This document shows, one piece after another, positions 9,685 to 19,942 of a stretch of DNA of 64,000 nucleotides. The notes under the pieces are model-generated. The model was given only the letters and a program-made list of their open reading frames with translations. It had not been told where the DNA came from and searched no databases. Position 1 is the first letter of the stretch, and each line of letters opens with the position of its first letter. Source of the stretch: Cyanophora paradoxa (Eukaryota > Glaucocystophyceae > Cyanophorales > Cyanophoraceae); NCBI GenBank assembly GCA_004431415.1, contig QPMI01000600.1, positions 62,001-126,000 of the forward strand, given 5' to 3'. The translations under genes and the position numbers were made by a program.

Positions 9685-12650
9685 CTACGCCTTCTTCGCC
9701 GGCTTGCCGGCCGCCTTGGCCGCCCCGCCCGCCGCCGCCGCCGCCGCCGGCTTGGCCGCCGCGGAGACCACCGCGCCCTTGCCGGCCGGCTGCGCCCCCG
9801 ACTCCGCCTTGACCACCGCGCCCGCCGCCGCTGCTGCTGCCGCCGCCGCCGCCTTCCTCGCCGCCGTCGGCGGCTTGCACTCGTACACCTGCCGCGGCGT
9901 CGGTACCCCCCGAGGGGCAGGGCGGTACCCCCCTGGGACCTGGATGAGGGCCTCGGAGAGGGCGACGATCTGGGGGATGATCTCCGACACGTTCAGGTCC
10001 TGCAGGTCGTACCACTGCGCCGAGGCGCGTCAGGGAGGGGGTGCGACAGCGCACGGACGGGGGCGGCGCCGCGCGCCTGCTCGGAGGCCTTGTGGATGGC
10101 GTAGACCTGCGGGGGGCCGTGAGCGAGCGAGCGAGAGGAGAGGGGGAGGGGCGGAAAGCGGGCCTTGTAGATGCCGGCGTTGGGCTTGCCCTCGTGCGCC
10201 ACGTTCGCCACCAGGTCGTACTTCGTCGACGCCACCGCCGCCGCCCCCGCCTGCCGCTCCCCCTTCAGGCCTCCCGGCCGGGCGGAGCGGGGCGGGGCTG
10301 GGCGGGGCGGGGCGGGGCGAGCCTCGCCGGAGGGCCCCGGGTCGGCAGAGGGGACGAGGGCGGCCCCCGCGGGGTCCGGCAGGTAGTCCTTCAGCTCCAG
10401 GTTCTTCACAGGGAAGTTCACCTGAGCCGGCGGTCGGATCGGATCGCGCTGCGGGGTGCGGGGGGCGGGGGCGCGCGGCGCACGATGGTAGGGTTCTTCT
10501 CGTCGAAGAACGTGTTCTTCGTGAACCGCTGCGCCGAAACGATTCAAGGGGCGGAAGGGGAGGGGACGGCGCCGGCGGGGCCCGGGCCGGACCTTGATGT
10601 CGAAAATGAGGTACCGGGGCAGCCGCTTGATCCGGTACCTCTTCCGCTCCTGCGGGGGTACGCCGTTGGCCGTCGGGGGAAGAGAGGGGGGGGGAGGACA
10701 GGAGTACCTGCGTGGCGTTGAACTCCTTCCACGTGACGCCGTTGTACTTGTCCAGCAGCGTGAAGAGGGGGATCTGGGGGGGAGGAGGGGTATGAGAGCC
10801 CTCGGATGCGCCGCCTGTACCCCGGCGGACAGACCTGGGGGATGATGTTGCGCTCCTGGGCGTCCTTGAAGAGGGGCGGGGGGGGCAGGTCGAGCCCCAG
10901 GAAGCTGCGGTACCCCCGCCCGTGAGGAACCGTCCACGCTTTGCCCGCGGGAGCCCGGTACCCCCCGCGCACAGGAAGGGTACGGTCTCGGTGGAGGCGA
11001 TCTTGGGGAGGGTCTCGTAGTCGGGCGGGCCCTCCTCCTCCTCCTTCACCTCGCCCCCGGCCGCCTTCGCCTGCGAGCGGGGTACGCGTGAGGAACGGGA
11101 ACAGAGATGGCGTACCCCAACGGGGGCGCACGGCCTCCTCCTTCTCGCGCTTGGCCTTCTTGATCTTCTCCTTGTCGAGCTTCTCGGTCAGCACCTCGAC
11201 CTCCCCCTGGAACGTCTTGTAGATGATGCCTGCGCGGAGTTCGTTTGGCCCGGCCCCGTGCATATCGTCGCGGGGCCGGCGCGGGGCGCACTCGAGTCGC
11301 GCTTCTTCGTGCCCCCGAGGTCCTGCGCGAGCAGCGGCGTCGGCGCCCGGCAGGGAGGGGGGGAGGGGGGAAGCGGGAGCCAAGGGGTACCTTGTGCAGG
11401 GTGTTCAGCAGCCAGATGAGGAAATCGGAGGGGTCCCCTTGCTTCCCGATTAGGAAGCGCTTGTTCGAGACGATCGAGACCGCCTGAGCGCGGGTTCGAC
11501 CCCCGCCGCGGCCCGTTTCGCGGGGATTGGGGTACGCGGACCTGCACGAACTCGTGCGGGGAGACCTGCGGGGGGTGCGGGCCCTCAGGGCGGGGCGGAA
11601 GGGGCCCGGGCGGGATCCGAACCTGGTCCTTGAAGTTGAGGGGGTTCCAGACCTTGCGCACGAGCTCGCCGAAGCGCTGCACGAGGAGGCTCTTGCACTG
11701 CGCCGGCCCTCAGCTCGGCGGGGGTGGGGCGGGAGGGGCGGAGCGGAGAGGGGTACGCACGCTGGAGTAGTTTTCGGGGAACAGGAAGAAGTCTCGCAGG
11801 GGCGAGACGCGGACGAGGGACTGGATGACGACGTTGATGTAGTCGGTCTGCGCTCCAAAGCGCGTCAGGGGGTACGGCATCGCTTGCGCTGGGGACGGGG
11901 GTACGCGCCTCCTTGATGTTGTTGAGGCCGACGGTGCCGGGGATGAAATCCCTGCGGGCCGGGGCCTTAGCTAAGGGGGCGGGGGGGGGGGGGCGGGGCG
12001 GGGGCGCGCTTGTTCTCGAGCGTGCGCGAGTAGATGACCTCCGTGTCGAACCGCGCGACTTGCGGCAGCTTGAACGACGGGTTCAGCGCTTGCTGCGCGG
12101 CGCCCTCAGCGGGCGGGCGGGCGGCGGGGCGGGGCGGGGCGGGGCGGGCGGACGCGCCTTGACGTCCGAGAGCGACGCATCGTCGACCTCGTAGCCGTCC
12201 GGGAGACAGTAGACCTGCGCCGCCGCGGCGGCCGGTCGGTCGCGGGCTGGAGGCGCGACGCGGGCCCGCGGCCCGGGGCGGCGGAGCGGGTCTCACGTTG
12301 TCAGTGTGCAGGTTCATAAACACGTGGTGGTTCGCCTGCAGCGAGTGGAAGTACGCGTGCGAGCCCTTGCCGCGGCCTGGTGCGATGGGCATCGGCGGCG
12401 CGGGCAGGCGGAGCGCGCGGCGAACGACCGCACCCTGGAAGTACTTGCCGCAGACGAGGCAGGCGTACACGTTGATGTTCGTCAGGGAGACGGAGCACAC
12501 CTTCTCGAAGTCGAAGTCCAGCATGTGGCGGTCGACGGTGTCCAGGTACGGGCAGACCCGCCTCTGCTTCTTGGACGACGGCTGGCCGTTCGAGGGCCCG
12601 TCCGCAGGCGCGTCCGGCAACTCCAGGTCCGCGCGGTGCTTCTCCGCCAT
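9685..12650 (-). CDS. USP39: U4/U6.U5 tri-snRNP-associated protein 2 (USP39/Sad1)
   Basis: The protein starts MAEKHRADLEL at 12650. A zf-UBP domain comes first (CPYLDTVDRHMLDFDFEKVC, ACLVCGKYFQG, SHAYFHSLQANHHVFMNLHT), then a UCH-fold domain (FIPGTVGLNNIK, TDYINVVIQSLVRV, NFKDQ, LIGKQGDPSDFLIWLLNTL, RYRIKRLPRYLIFDIKRF, EGKPNAGIYK, WYDLQDLNV, EALIQ). This order and wording match USP39/Sad1, a spliceosomal tri-snRNP factor. As in known members, the catalytic Cys position of the peptidase box is replaced (TDY), so it should be a scaffold, not a protease. Introns are short and mixed GT/GC donor (for example DVK|GCGCGT and ENK|GCGCGC). After EALIQ|VYECK the usual short C-terminus is replaced by an Ala/Lys/Pro-rich tail of about 70 residues ending KAAGKPAKKA. 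Stop TAG at 9685-9687. Confidence 0.88.
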
Positions 12651-13948
12651 CGCTGCTACGCGCAAATGCTATAAGCGCTGCCTGCGGTGCTCTGCAATCG
12701 CCCGAGGGCACGCCTGGCGCCGAGATCCCGAGCACCCTCGTAATTCGGAGCTGTACCCGGAGTGCGCAGATTACAGTATCCCCGGAACAAGTCGCGATCC
12801 AAAGCTCGCGATCCGCGCGGCCGGGCGCACCAGGCAAGCGCGGAGCAACGCGCCTGCCCTTCGGTGAGTTCGTGACCGCCGTCTGCGCAGCCTCGCTGCC
12901 GCTGACCAGAATCTCGCTTCTTGCAGCGCGCCGGGGCGATCGGCAATCGTGAGCGGCTCTGGTTTCCAAGATGTTCGCGAGAATGCTCGATCTCGCACGG
13001 CGCCCTGCCTACTTTCTTGCGTCGTAACCGCTGTCGATCGCGAGCGGCCATCAAGATCGCCTTCCGCGCGATGCTGATCACGCAGGGCAGTGCCTCGTCC
13101 GACGCATGTCCATCTTCGTCCGTCAGCGCCACACAGCCGAGGTCAGCGCCCGCGCCCCTCGCCTCGGGAGGGTCTAGAAGGCTCAAGGATGAATATCTTT
13201 GTCCCAACAGTTTGATCCACTGTGATACTCGCAAAAATATGTTAGACTGCTGATGCCATACGCTCCCTAGTTGCCCCAAGATCTGTTTCATCGGCCCCGA
13301 CAGCTGACCGCGCTCTTTGCACGCCGCAGGCACTTTGCGAGGCAAGCTCCTACACGTCATGCGTCTCCGATCGCTGTCGATTCTGTCGAGGTTCGCGGCC
13401 CAGGCCCTTTTCAGTAGGGCAGCTTTTCGCGAGCGAGCGGGCTTTTGCAAGGAAGAATTTCTCTTCGGCATACGTCCCTCGGGACTGGATGAGGCACGAA
13501 ATGACTACAATTCGCAGAGCACTAAAGCCCGCCCCGATTTACATTTTAAGTAGTGCCGATGAGTGATTAATGGTAATTTGCGGATGAGGACGCATGGGGC
13601 GCCTCGCCGGGTGCATCCAACTCATGCGTTCCGTTGATTCCACTTTCTCGATGAGGCACTACCCTTTCCCCCCTCTTCACCCCTCCCCCTCGCATCCCCT
13701 CGAGCGTCGTCGCTAACGCCGCCCGCTCCCCGCAGAGGACATGCCTGGACAAGACGCGGCCAGGCGACTTCGAATTCCCCTACGCTTCCTTCTTGCCGCC
13801 TCCTGTCCATATTAGAATTTGTGTGTCAAATGTCATAAAGAGACTTCGGTTGCTGTATCTCCGAGCGACCGCCGCCCAAGCGACGGGGGGAAAGGTTTAG
13901 CTATATAGAGGGCACGGTGCGCGGGGGGCCGGCGAGGCGGGCCGGGGC
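12651..13948. other. Intergenic gap between USP39 and NPHP3-like genes
   Basis: GC content is lower than in the flanking exons. A minus-strand frame of 271 codons (12656-13471, ATG start) runs through most of it and ends 5 nt before the USP39 start, but I see no domain or intron in it. The likely content is the USP39 promoter and the 3' region of the NPHP3-like gene. Confidence 0.45.
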
Positions 13949-16900
13949 CTACATCCTCGCCTGCGCCCTCTGCTCCGCGTCCTGGAGCGCCCGCCGCACG
14001 GTGTTCGAGCGCGGGTGCTGCGGCCCCAGCGTCCCCTCCAGCACTTCCAGCGAGCCCTGCGCCGGCACCCCCGCGCCCGCTCAGAGGAGCCCGAGGAGAT
14101 GCGGAGCGGAGCGGAGGGCGGCGCGGGCCGGACTCGCCCGGAGGAAGGGGATGGCCTGGGCGTGCTCCCCGCGGGCGGCGAGGAGGTCGGCGATGCAGAA
14201 GGCGGCCCAGGCGGTGTCCGGGTGCCCGCCCCCCAGCGCCCTCTCCCGCAGCCGCAGCGCCTCCTGCGCGGGGCGGCCGCGTGAGGGGGCGGCCGGCGGG
14301 GAGGGGCGGGGCGAGCTCGGGGGCGGGCGCCTCGTAGAGGGGCCGGGCGCCGTCGAAGTCGCCCTGCTCCTTGAGCAGCACGCCGAAGTTCATGAGCGTC
14401 CTCGCCACCTCCGCGTGCTCCGGCCCCAGCGCCCTCTTGCAGATCCCCAGCGCCTCCTGCCCCCGGCCCGCCTCCCGTCAGGACCAGGCTGCGGCCGCGC
14501 GCTGCAGCGGGGATCCGGGGGGGGAGGGGCCTCGCCTCGTACAGGGGCCGGGCCGCGGCGTACTCGCCCTGGGCCTGCAGGACGTTGGCGAGGGCGGTCA
14601 TGGTCGTCGCCACGTCCGGGTGCTCCCGCCCCAGCGCGCCCCTCCGCAGCCGCAGCGCCTCCTGCATGCAGAGGCCGCGTCGAGCGGCGCCGGTCCGGTG
14701 CGGGCGCGGGCGGGCGGCCGCGGGCACCTCCAGCAGCTGGCGCGCCCCGTCGTAGTCGTCCACAGTCTTCAGCAGGACCGCGAAGTTGTGCATCGTCGTC
14801 GCCACCATCGGGTGCTCCGGCCCCAGCGCCCTCTTGCGGATCCGCAGCGCCTCCTGAGGCCGGCGCGATCGGCGCGCCGGCAGGGCGCCGGGGACGGGCG
14901 GGCGCCGCACCTCGTACATGGGCCGCGCCGCCGCGTAGTCCCCCTGCCTCTGCAGCAGGTTCGCCAGGTTCTGCGACGTCGTCGCCACGTCGGGGTGCTC
15001 CGGCCCCAGCGTCTTCCTCCGGAGCCGCAGCGCCTCCTGCGCGAGCGGCGCTGAGATCTCAAGCCGCGGGAGGCGGGGCGGGGGCCGCGGCGGGGCGGGC
15101 CTCGTAGAGGGCGCGGGCGGCGGGGAAGTCCCCGTCGTCGAGGTGCAGGCCGGCCAGGTTCTGCATCGTCATCAGCACGTGCGGGTGCTCCGGCCCCAGC
15201 GTCTTCCTGTACGCCCGCAGCGCCTCCTGTGCGGCCGGCGCGGCCGAGCGTGAGGGACGGACAAGAATGAGAGGGGCCGGGACCGTGCCTCGTAGAGGGG
15301 GCGGGCGGCCTCGGTGTCGCCCTGGGCCTTGAGGAGGATGGCGAGGTTCTGCATGGCGGCCGTCACGTCGGCGTGGTCGGGGCCCAGCTCCCGCCTCAGC
15401 AGCTCCAGCGACTCCTGCGCGCGCGGCAGACGCTCGCGATCGGCCGGAAATCGCGGCGGGCCGGCATCGGCGGCGGCGGCGCGCGGGCGGGGGCGGACCT
15501 GGAGGAAGGGGATGCCCTCGTTGACGCGGCCCATGGTGTGGAGCAGGCTGCCGGCGTGGCCCAGGGCCGCCGCCTTGGCGCCGGGGCCGCCCGATTCGAG
15601 CGCGCGGCCGAGGCGCGGGGCGGCCTCGTCGGCGCGGCCGCTGGCGAGCCAGAGGCCGACCATCTCGTACTCCTCCAGGCGCTCCAGCACGTCCTCGTCG
15701 CACAGGAGCTCGGCGAGGCGCTCGGACCAGGCGGGGCCCGCCCGCGCCAGCGCCCACGGGCCCTCCTCCGCCCGCCGCTGCGAGGGCTCCTGCGCCGCGA
15801 AGAACTCGCCGAGGCGCGCGTGCACGGCCGCCCGCTGCTCGGCCGACTGCCGGCCGGGCGGCGCCAGGCCCGACTCCAGCTCCGCCGCCTCGGCCGTGCA
15901 GCGGTGGAAGAAGGCGTACGGGCCGTCCCGGCAGACGACAAGGGCGAGGAAGTCATGCCAGAAGAGACTCCAGTCGACCGCCCTGGGCCCCCCCGCGGCG
16001 TCCACGCCCACGAAGGCCTTGAGCTCGTCCTCGGCCATCCCGTGCCGCGCGCAGGCGATGGCCGACGCGACGTCCCGCACGAGGCCGGCCCCGTGGCGCG
16101 AGGCGAGGCGGCGCAGCACGGCGCGGAAGAGGTCCCGCGGCTCGCCCCCGCACCCGAGGAGCGCGGCGATGTCGGCGTCCAGGTTGGCGTGGACGGAGAC
16201 ACTCGAGAGCTCGTCGAGGAGGACGGTCAGGAAGAGGGCGTTGCGGCAGGCGTCCGCCCGCACGATCCGCTCGAGGCGCTCGTCGGAGAGGGCGCGCCCC
16301 TGCTCCTTGAGGACGCCCTCGACCAGCGCCCGCCTCCGCGCCTCGCTCAGCGGAGCCGCCGCCCGCGCCACGTGCGGTCGCGCCCTCGCCGCCTCCAGCG
16401 TCGGGCCTGACGGCGCCGGGCCGGGCCGCGTTGGCGGGTCGCGAGAGAGGCGCGGGCGGGGGGCGCCGCACCGGGGAGGCTGGAGACGAGGATGCGGAGG
16501 CGGGGCCCGGCGGCGGGGGGGAGCCAGGCGAGGGCGCGGACGGCGGGGTCGCCCTGGAGCTGGTCCAGTCCGTCCAGGACGAGGAGGACGCGGCCGGGCC
16601 AGCGGGCGGCGCCGTCGGCGAGGAAGGTCGAGAGGCGCGCCGCCACCTCGGCGTCCGTGCCCCGCGGGTCCACCTTCTCCAGGTCCGCGCCGGGCCACCG
16701 GCCCCGCACCTCCTCGCTGATGCGCCTGCCGGCCGCGCACGCGTGAGCTCGGCCGTTGGGGAGGGCGGGGCGCGGCGCGCGCACCAGGCGATGGGCGGGA
16801 GGAGCGCGCCGCTCTGCGAGCCGCCGATGAAGTGGACGACCGTCAGGTCGGCGGGGTGCGAGGCGCCCCACTCCAGCGCCCAGTTCGCGAGGAGGGCTGC

Positions 16901-18670
16901 CCGGCCCCGGCCCCCGTCAGATATCCGCGCGGGCGGGGCCGGGATGCGGGGCGCGGACCGCTCTTGCCGCAGCCGCCCTCGCCGTGGAGGACGAGGATCT
17001 CGGGGCCCGAGGCCGCCGCGTAGGCGCTGAGCGCGCCCATGTCCTCCGCGTTGCGCACGAAGACGCGCTGGCGCGAGGCGGCGAAAGCCTCGTGCTGCGC
17101 CCGCTCCGCCTCGAGCCAGGGCCGCTGCTTGGCGAGCGGGTGCTCCCTCTCGATCATCTGCGCGCGGGCCGGCCCGAGGCGCTGCTTCAGCGCGCGGCGG
17201 GGAGCTCGAGCGCGGCGCGCGCGCGCGCGCACCGCGGAGAGGGCGTCGCGGAGGTCGAGGGCGAGGCGCTGGGCGTCGGCGTACTCGGCGACGGGCAGGC
17301 GCGCGGCCCGCACCTCGGCCTTCAGCTCCTCCAGGCGCCGCTCGGCATAGGGGCCCTCGCCCCCGGCCCCGCCCCCGCCCCCGCCGGCCGCGAGCCGGGC
17401 GTCCCGCATCAGCGCCGGCCCTGCCACATAAAAGAGCGTCCTGTCCCGCATCGCCTGGGAGGGGGTCGAGGCGGGGACGGAAGGGGCGGGGGCCGGGCCG
17501 GGCCGGGCCGGCGCTGCACCTGGAGGGACGGGGGCGGCGGGATCCCGCCCGGCCGCATCGCTCCGCCGAGCACGCCCGAGCGCATCTCTGCCCCCACTTG
17601 TTGAGGGGGAGGAGAAGCCGCGCAAAGCTCGGGGCAGGTCGGCGGGGCACCGATCTCGGTCACGCTGCGGTCCTCCCAGTGGCGGATCCAGGGGAACTCG
17701 TCCGCTGCCCGCTCCAGGTTCCTGCCCGCCCCGCCCTCGGCGCCCCGCCCCGCCGCGCGGGCCGGAGGGCGGCTGGGGCGCACAGGCGGAAGAGGGCGTT
17801 GTCCGCGTTGCCGGCGGGGGCCTCGGGCTGGAGGCGCCAGCCGTAGCGAGCCTGCGTGCGGCCCGCTGCTTCGTCCGGGCGCGCGGCGGACGGGGCGCGC
17901 GCAGGACGGGCGGCACCTTGAGCAGGCCGACGAAGTGCGTGCTGCGGTGCACCTCGCGGAGGCACAGGAGGACGACCTCCCCGCCCGTGCACGCCTTCTC
18001 GTTGATGCCCCACCTGCGCCGGCCGAACTGAGCCCCAGGAAAGCCGCCCGCGCGCGCGGGACGGAGAGCGGGCGGGCCTGAGGTCGACGCAGTGGAAGAA
18101 GAGCCCGCGCTCCGCGCACATCGCCTTCAGCGTCGGGTTCACGAAGCTCCGGATGGCGTCCCGCTCCGCCTGCATGTCCTCTGCGGCCGCGGCGCCGGCG
18201 CGGATGCGCAGAGCTCAGTTGGTGTGACAGGCCGCGGAAGTCCGTGGCCGAGGCCGGGTTCGCGCACGGAATGTCGAGGAGACGAAGATGCGCACGACGC
18301 GCTTCTGCGCCCGCTGACCGTCCCGGCTCGCGGCTGAGCTCGAGGGGCCCGGGGCAGGCGCCGCGGAGGGACCCGGCCGCGAGTCAGCTGCAGATCTAGA
18401 GGGCTGCGACCCCACGGCTTGCAAGTCCACCGGCACACCGTGCACGATGAGCTGCTGGGGATTCGAATTTGGACCAGCTGCAGGACGGCCATCCTGACGA
18501 ACGGCTGCTGCTGATGCCATGGCCAGCGTTGTCGCGGCAGCTGGCTGTGCGATTGTGGCCGGCCGCGGAGGACCTGCCGCTGCCGCCGGCACGACGAAGT
18601 CGACGGTCACTTCCTTCGCCACGACGGAGGCGCCTCCGTCGTACGCTGACCGGGATTTGCAGCACCCCAT
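13949..18670 (-). CDS. Nephrocystin-3-like: DUF4062, P-loop NTPase and TPR repeats
   Basis: Translation starts MGCCKSRSAYDGG at 18670; Gly2 and Cys3-Cys4 form a textbook N-myristoylation and palmitoylation signal. A low-complexity linker leads to a DUF4062 domain (RIFVSSTFR, MQAERDAIRSFVNPTL, CVDLRWGINEKA, HFVGLLKGRYGW). A coiled region precedes a STAND-type NTPase with Walker A GEGGCGKS and Walker B LLVLDGLDQL. About eight kinesin-light-chain-type TPRs follow (unit EALRLRRKTLGPEHPDVATT...NLANLLQ..GDY.AARPLYE), and the protein ends AQARM with TAG at 13949-13951. The order is that of nephrocystin-3, a ciliary protein, though large STAND-TPR families also occur in algae. Each TPR is one exon, with introns at the same E|E codon boundary; about half of these introns have GC donors. 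Confidence 0.8.
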
Positions 18671-19942
18671 CGCTCAGCCAGCGGGGGCGCCTTCTGAACG
18701 GCTCCGGGCTCGCGTTTCTAGGCCTACTAGGCTAGCTCGTCGTCGTGCCGCTCAAGCGCGCGCCAGCTGCAGCTTAAGCTTGGCCAGGCAAGCGCATGAC
18801 ATGTGCCGCAGTACGTCACGTACACAGTCTACCCCCCCCCCCCCCCCCCCCCCCGAGCCTCCGGATATCGATCCGGCTCGAGCTCCGATCCGTCACATGC
18901 AGCCTCCGTGACGCCGATGGAGAGGCAGCGCTTAGCTATATATAGCTAGCCTGCACGCGCCGCTGCCGCCGGGCCGAAACCGGGCCAAACCAGCTCGAGC
19001 TCAGGCCCAGCTGCAGCCTGCAGGCCTAGGCCTAGGTGCTGATCATGCATATGATATCGATCATGATCATGACGTCGACCGGTGCGGCCGCGGGTCCCGG
19101 CCGCGGGCCTCCCGCGGCCGGCCCGTCGTGCGGATATCGATCGACGTCAGCCCGTCGTGCCGCAATATTTAATGCGGACCGGCCCTGCGCCCCCGGGGCC
19201 CCTCGAGCTCCCTAAGCTTATATTTATACGTATAAGCAATTACAATTAATATTAAGCTTGCGCCAACGTTAACGCGTCGATAACTGGGCCATGATCACCG
19301 CCTTAAGCTTTCCGGAGACTGGGCCGGAGTCCCCTAGGCCTAGGCCTCCATGGCCAGTCCGACACTGATCGCGAGCTCTAGATCTAGATCTAGATCTAGC
19401 AATATATTAATAGCTCGATCGCGAGGATCATCGGATCTGCAGCGCTAGCTGAGGATATCGATCTGATCATGATCCGATAAGGATCTGATCCTATGATCCG
19501 CCCCGCGCCCCCTGAGCCCCCTCCCCCCCGCGCCGGGCCGCGGCTGCCCGGCCCTCCTTATATATGTAATTAGCTTGCGGCAGTCCGCCTTGCACGGTTC
19601 GGGCCCGGGGGTGCAGCACCAGGCGGCGGATACGAACTCGGAATGTATGCCTGACGCTGAGGAAGCTCTTAAGCTTGGTGGAGGATGCCACGGCTGGCAG
19701 CGGGGGCATGACGAAGATCGCTAGCGCTGCCGCAGTGCAGCTGAGCTCGAGCTCGCGATCGAGACAAGAGACCGTTGGCTACAAGAGATCTTCGTGCGCA
19801 TGCAGCTGGCCAGAGGTGAGAAAACCCGGATAAATATATATAATATATGAGCACAACGTCAACGCTGTGATCGACGGTTTAATATCTCCGAAGCGAGAAT
19901 AGGAATATTAATATGGTTCCTTCACGACCACGAATTCGACTC
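18671..19942. other. Intergenic region packed with short palindromes
   Basis: No gene was found. From 18,900 to 19,500 nearly every few bases belong to a 6-base palindrome (CTGCAG, CCTAGG, TGATCA, CATATG, GATATC, GTCGAC, GCGGCCGC, GAGCTC, AGATCT repeated four times at 19,379-19,400). A C23 run lies at 18832-18854. The left part should contain the promoter of the NPHP3-like gene. Confidence 0.6.
18832..18854. repeat. Poly-C tract (C23)
   Basis: Twenty-three consecutive C residues upstream of the NPHP3-like gene. G-quadruplex-forming on the opposite strand; its length may be misassembled. Confidence 0.85.

Noticed and set aside
12656-13471. 271-codon minus-strand open frame with an ATG
   Set aside because: No domain, no splice signals and position directly on the USP39 promoter; long accidental frames are common in this GC-rich DNA.
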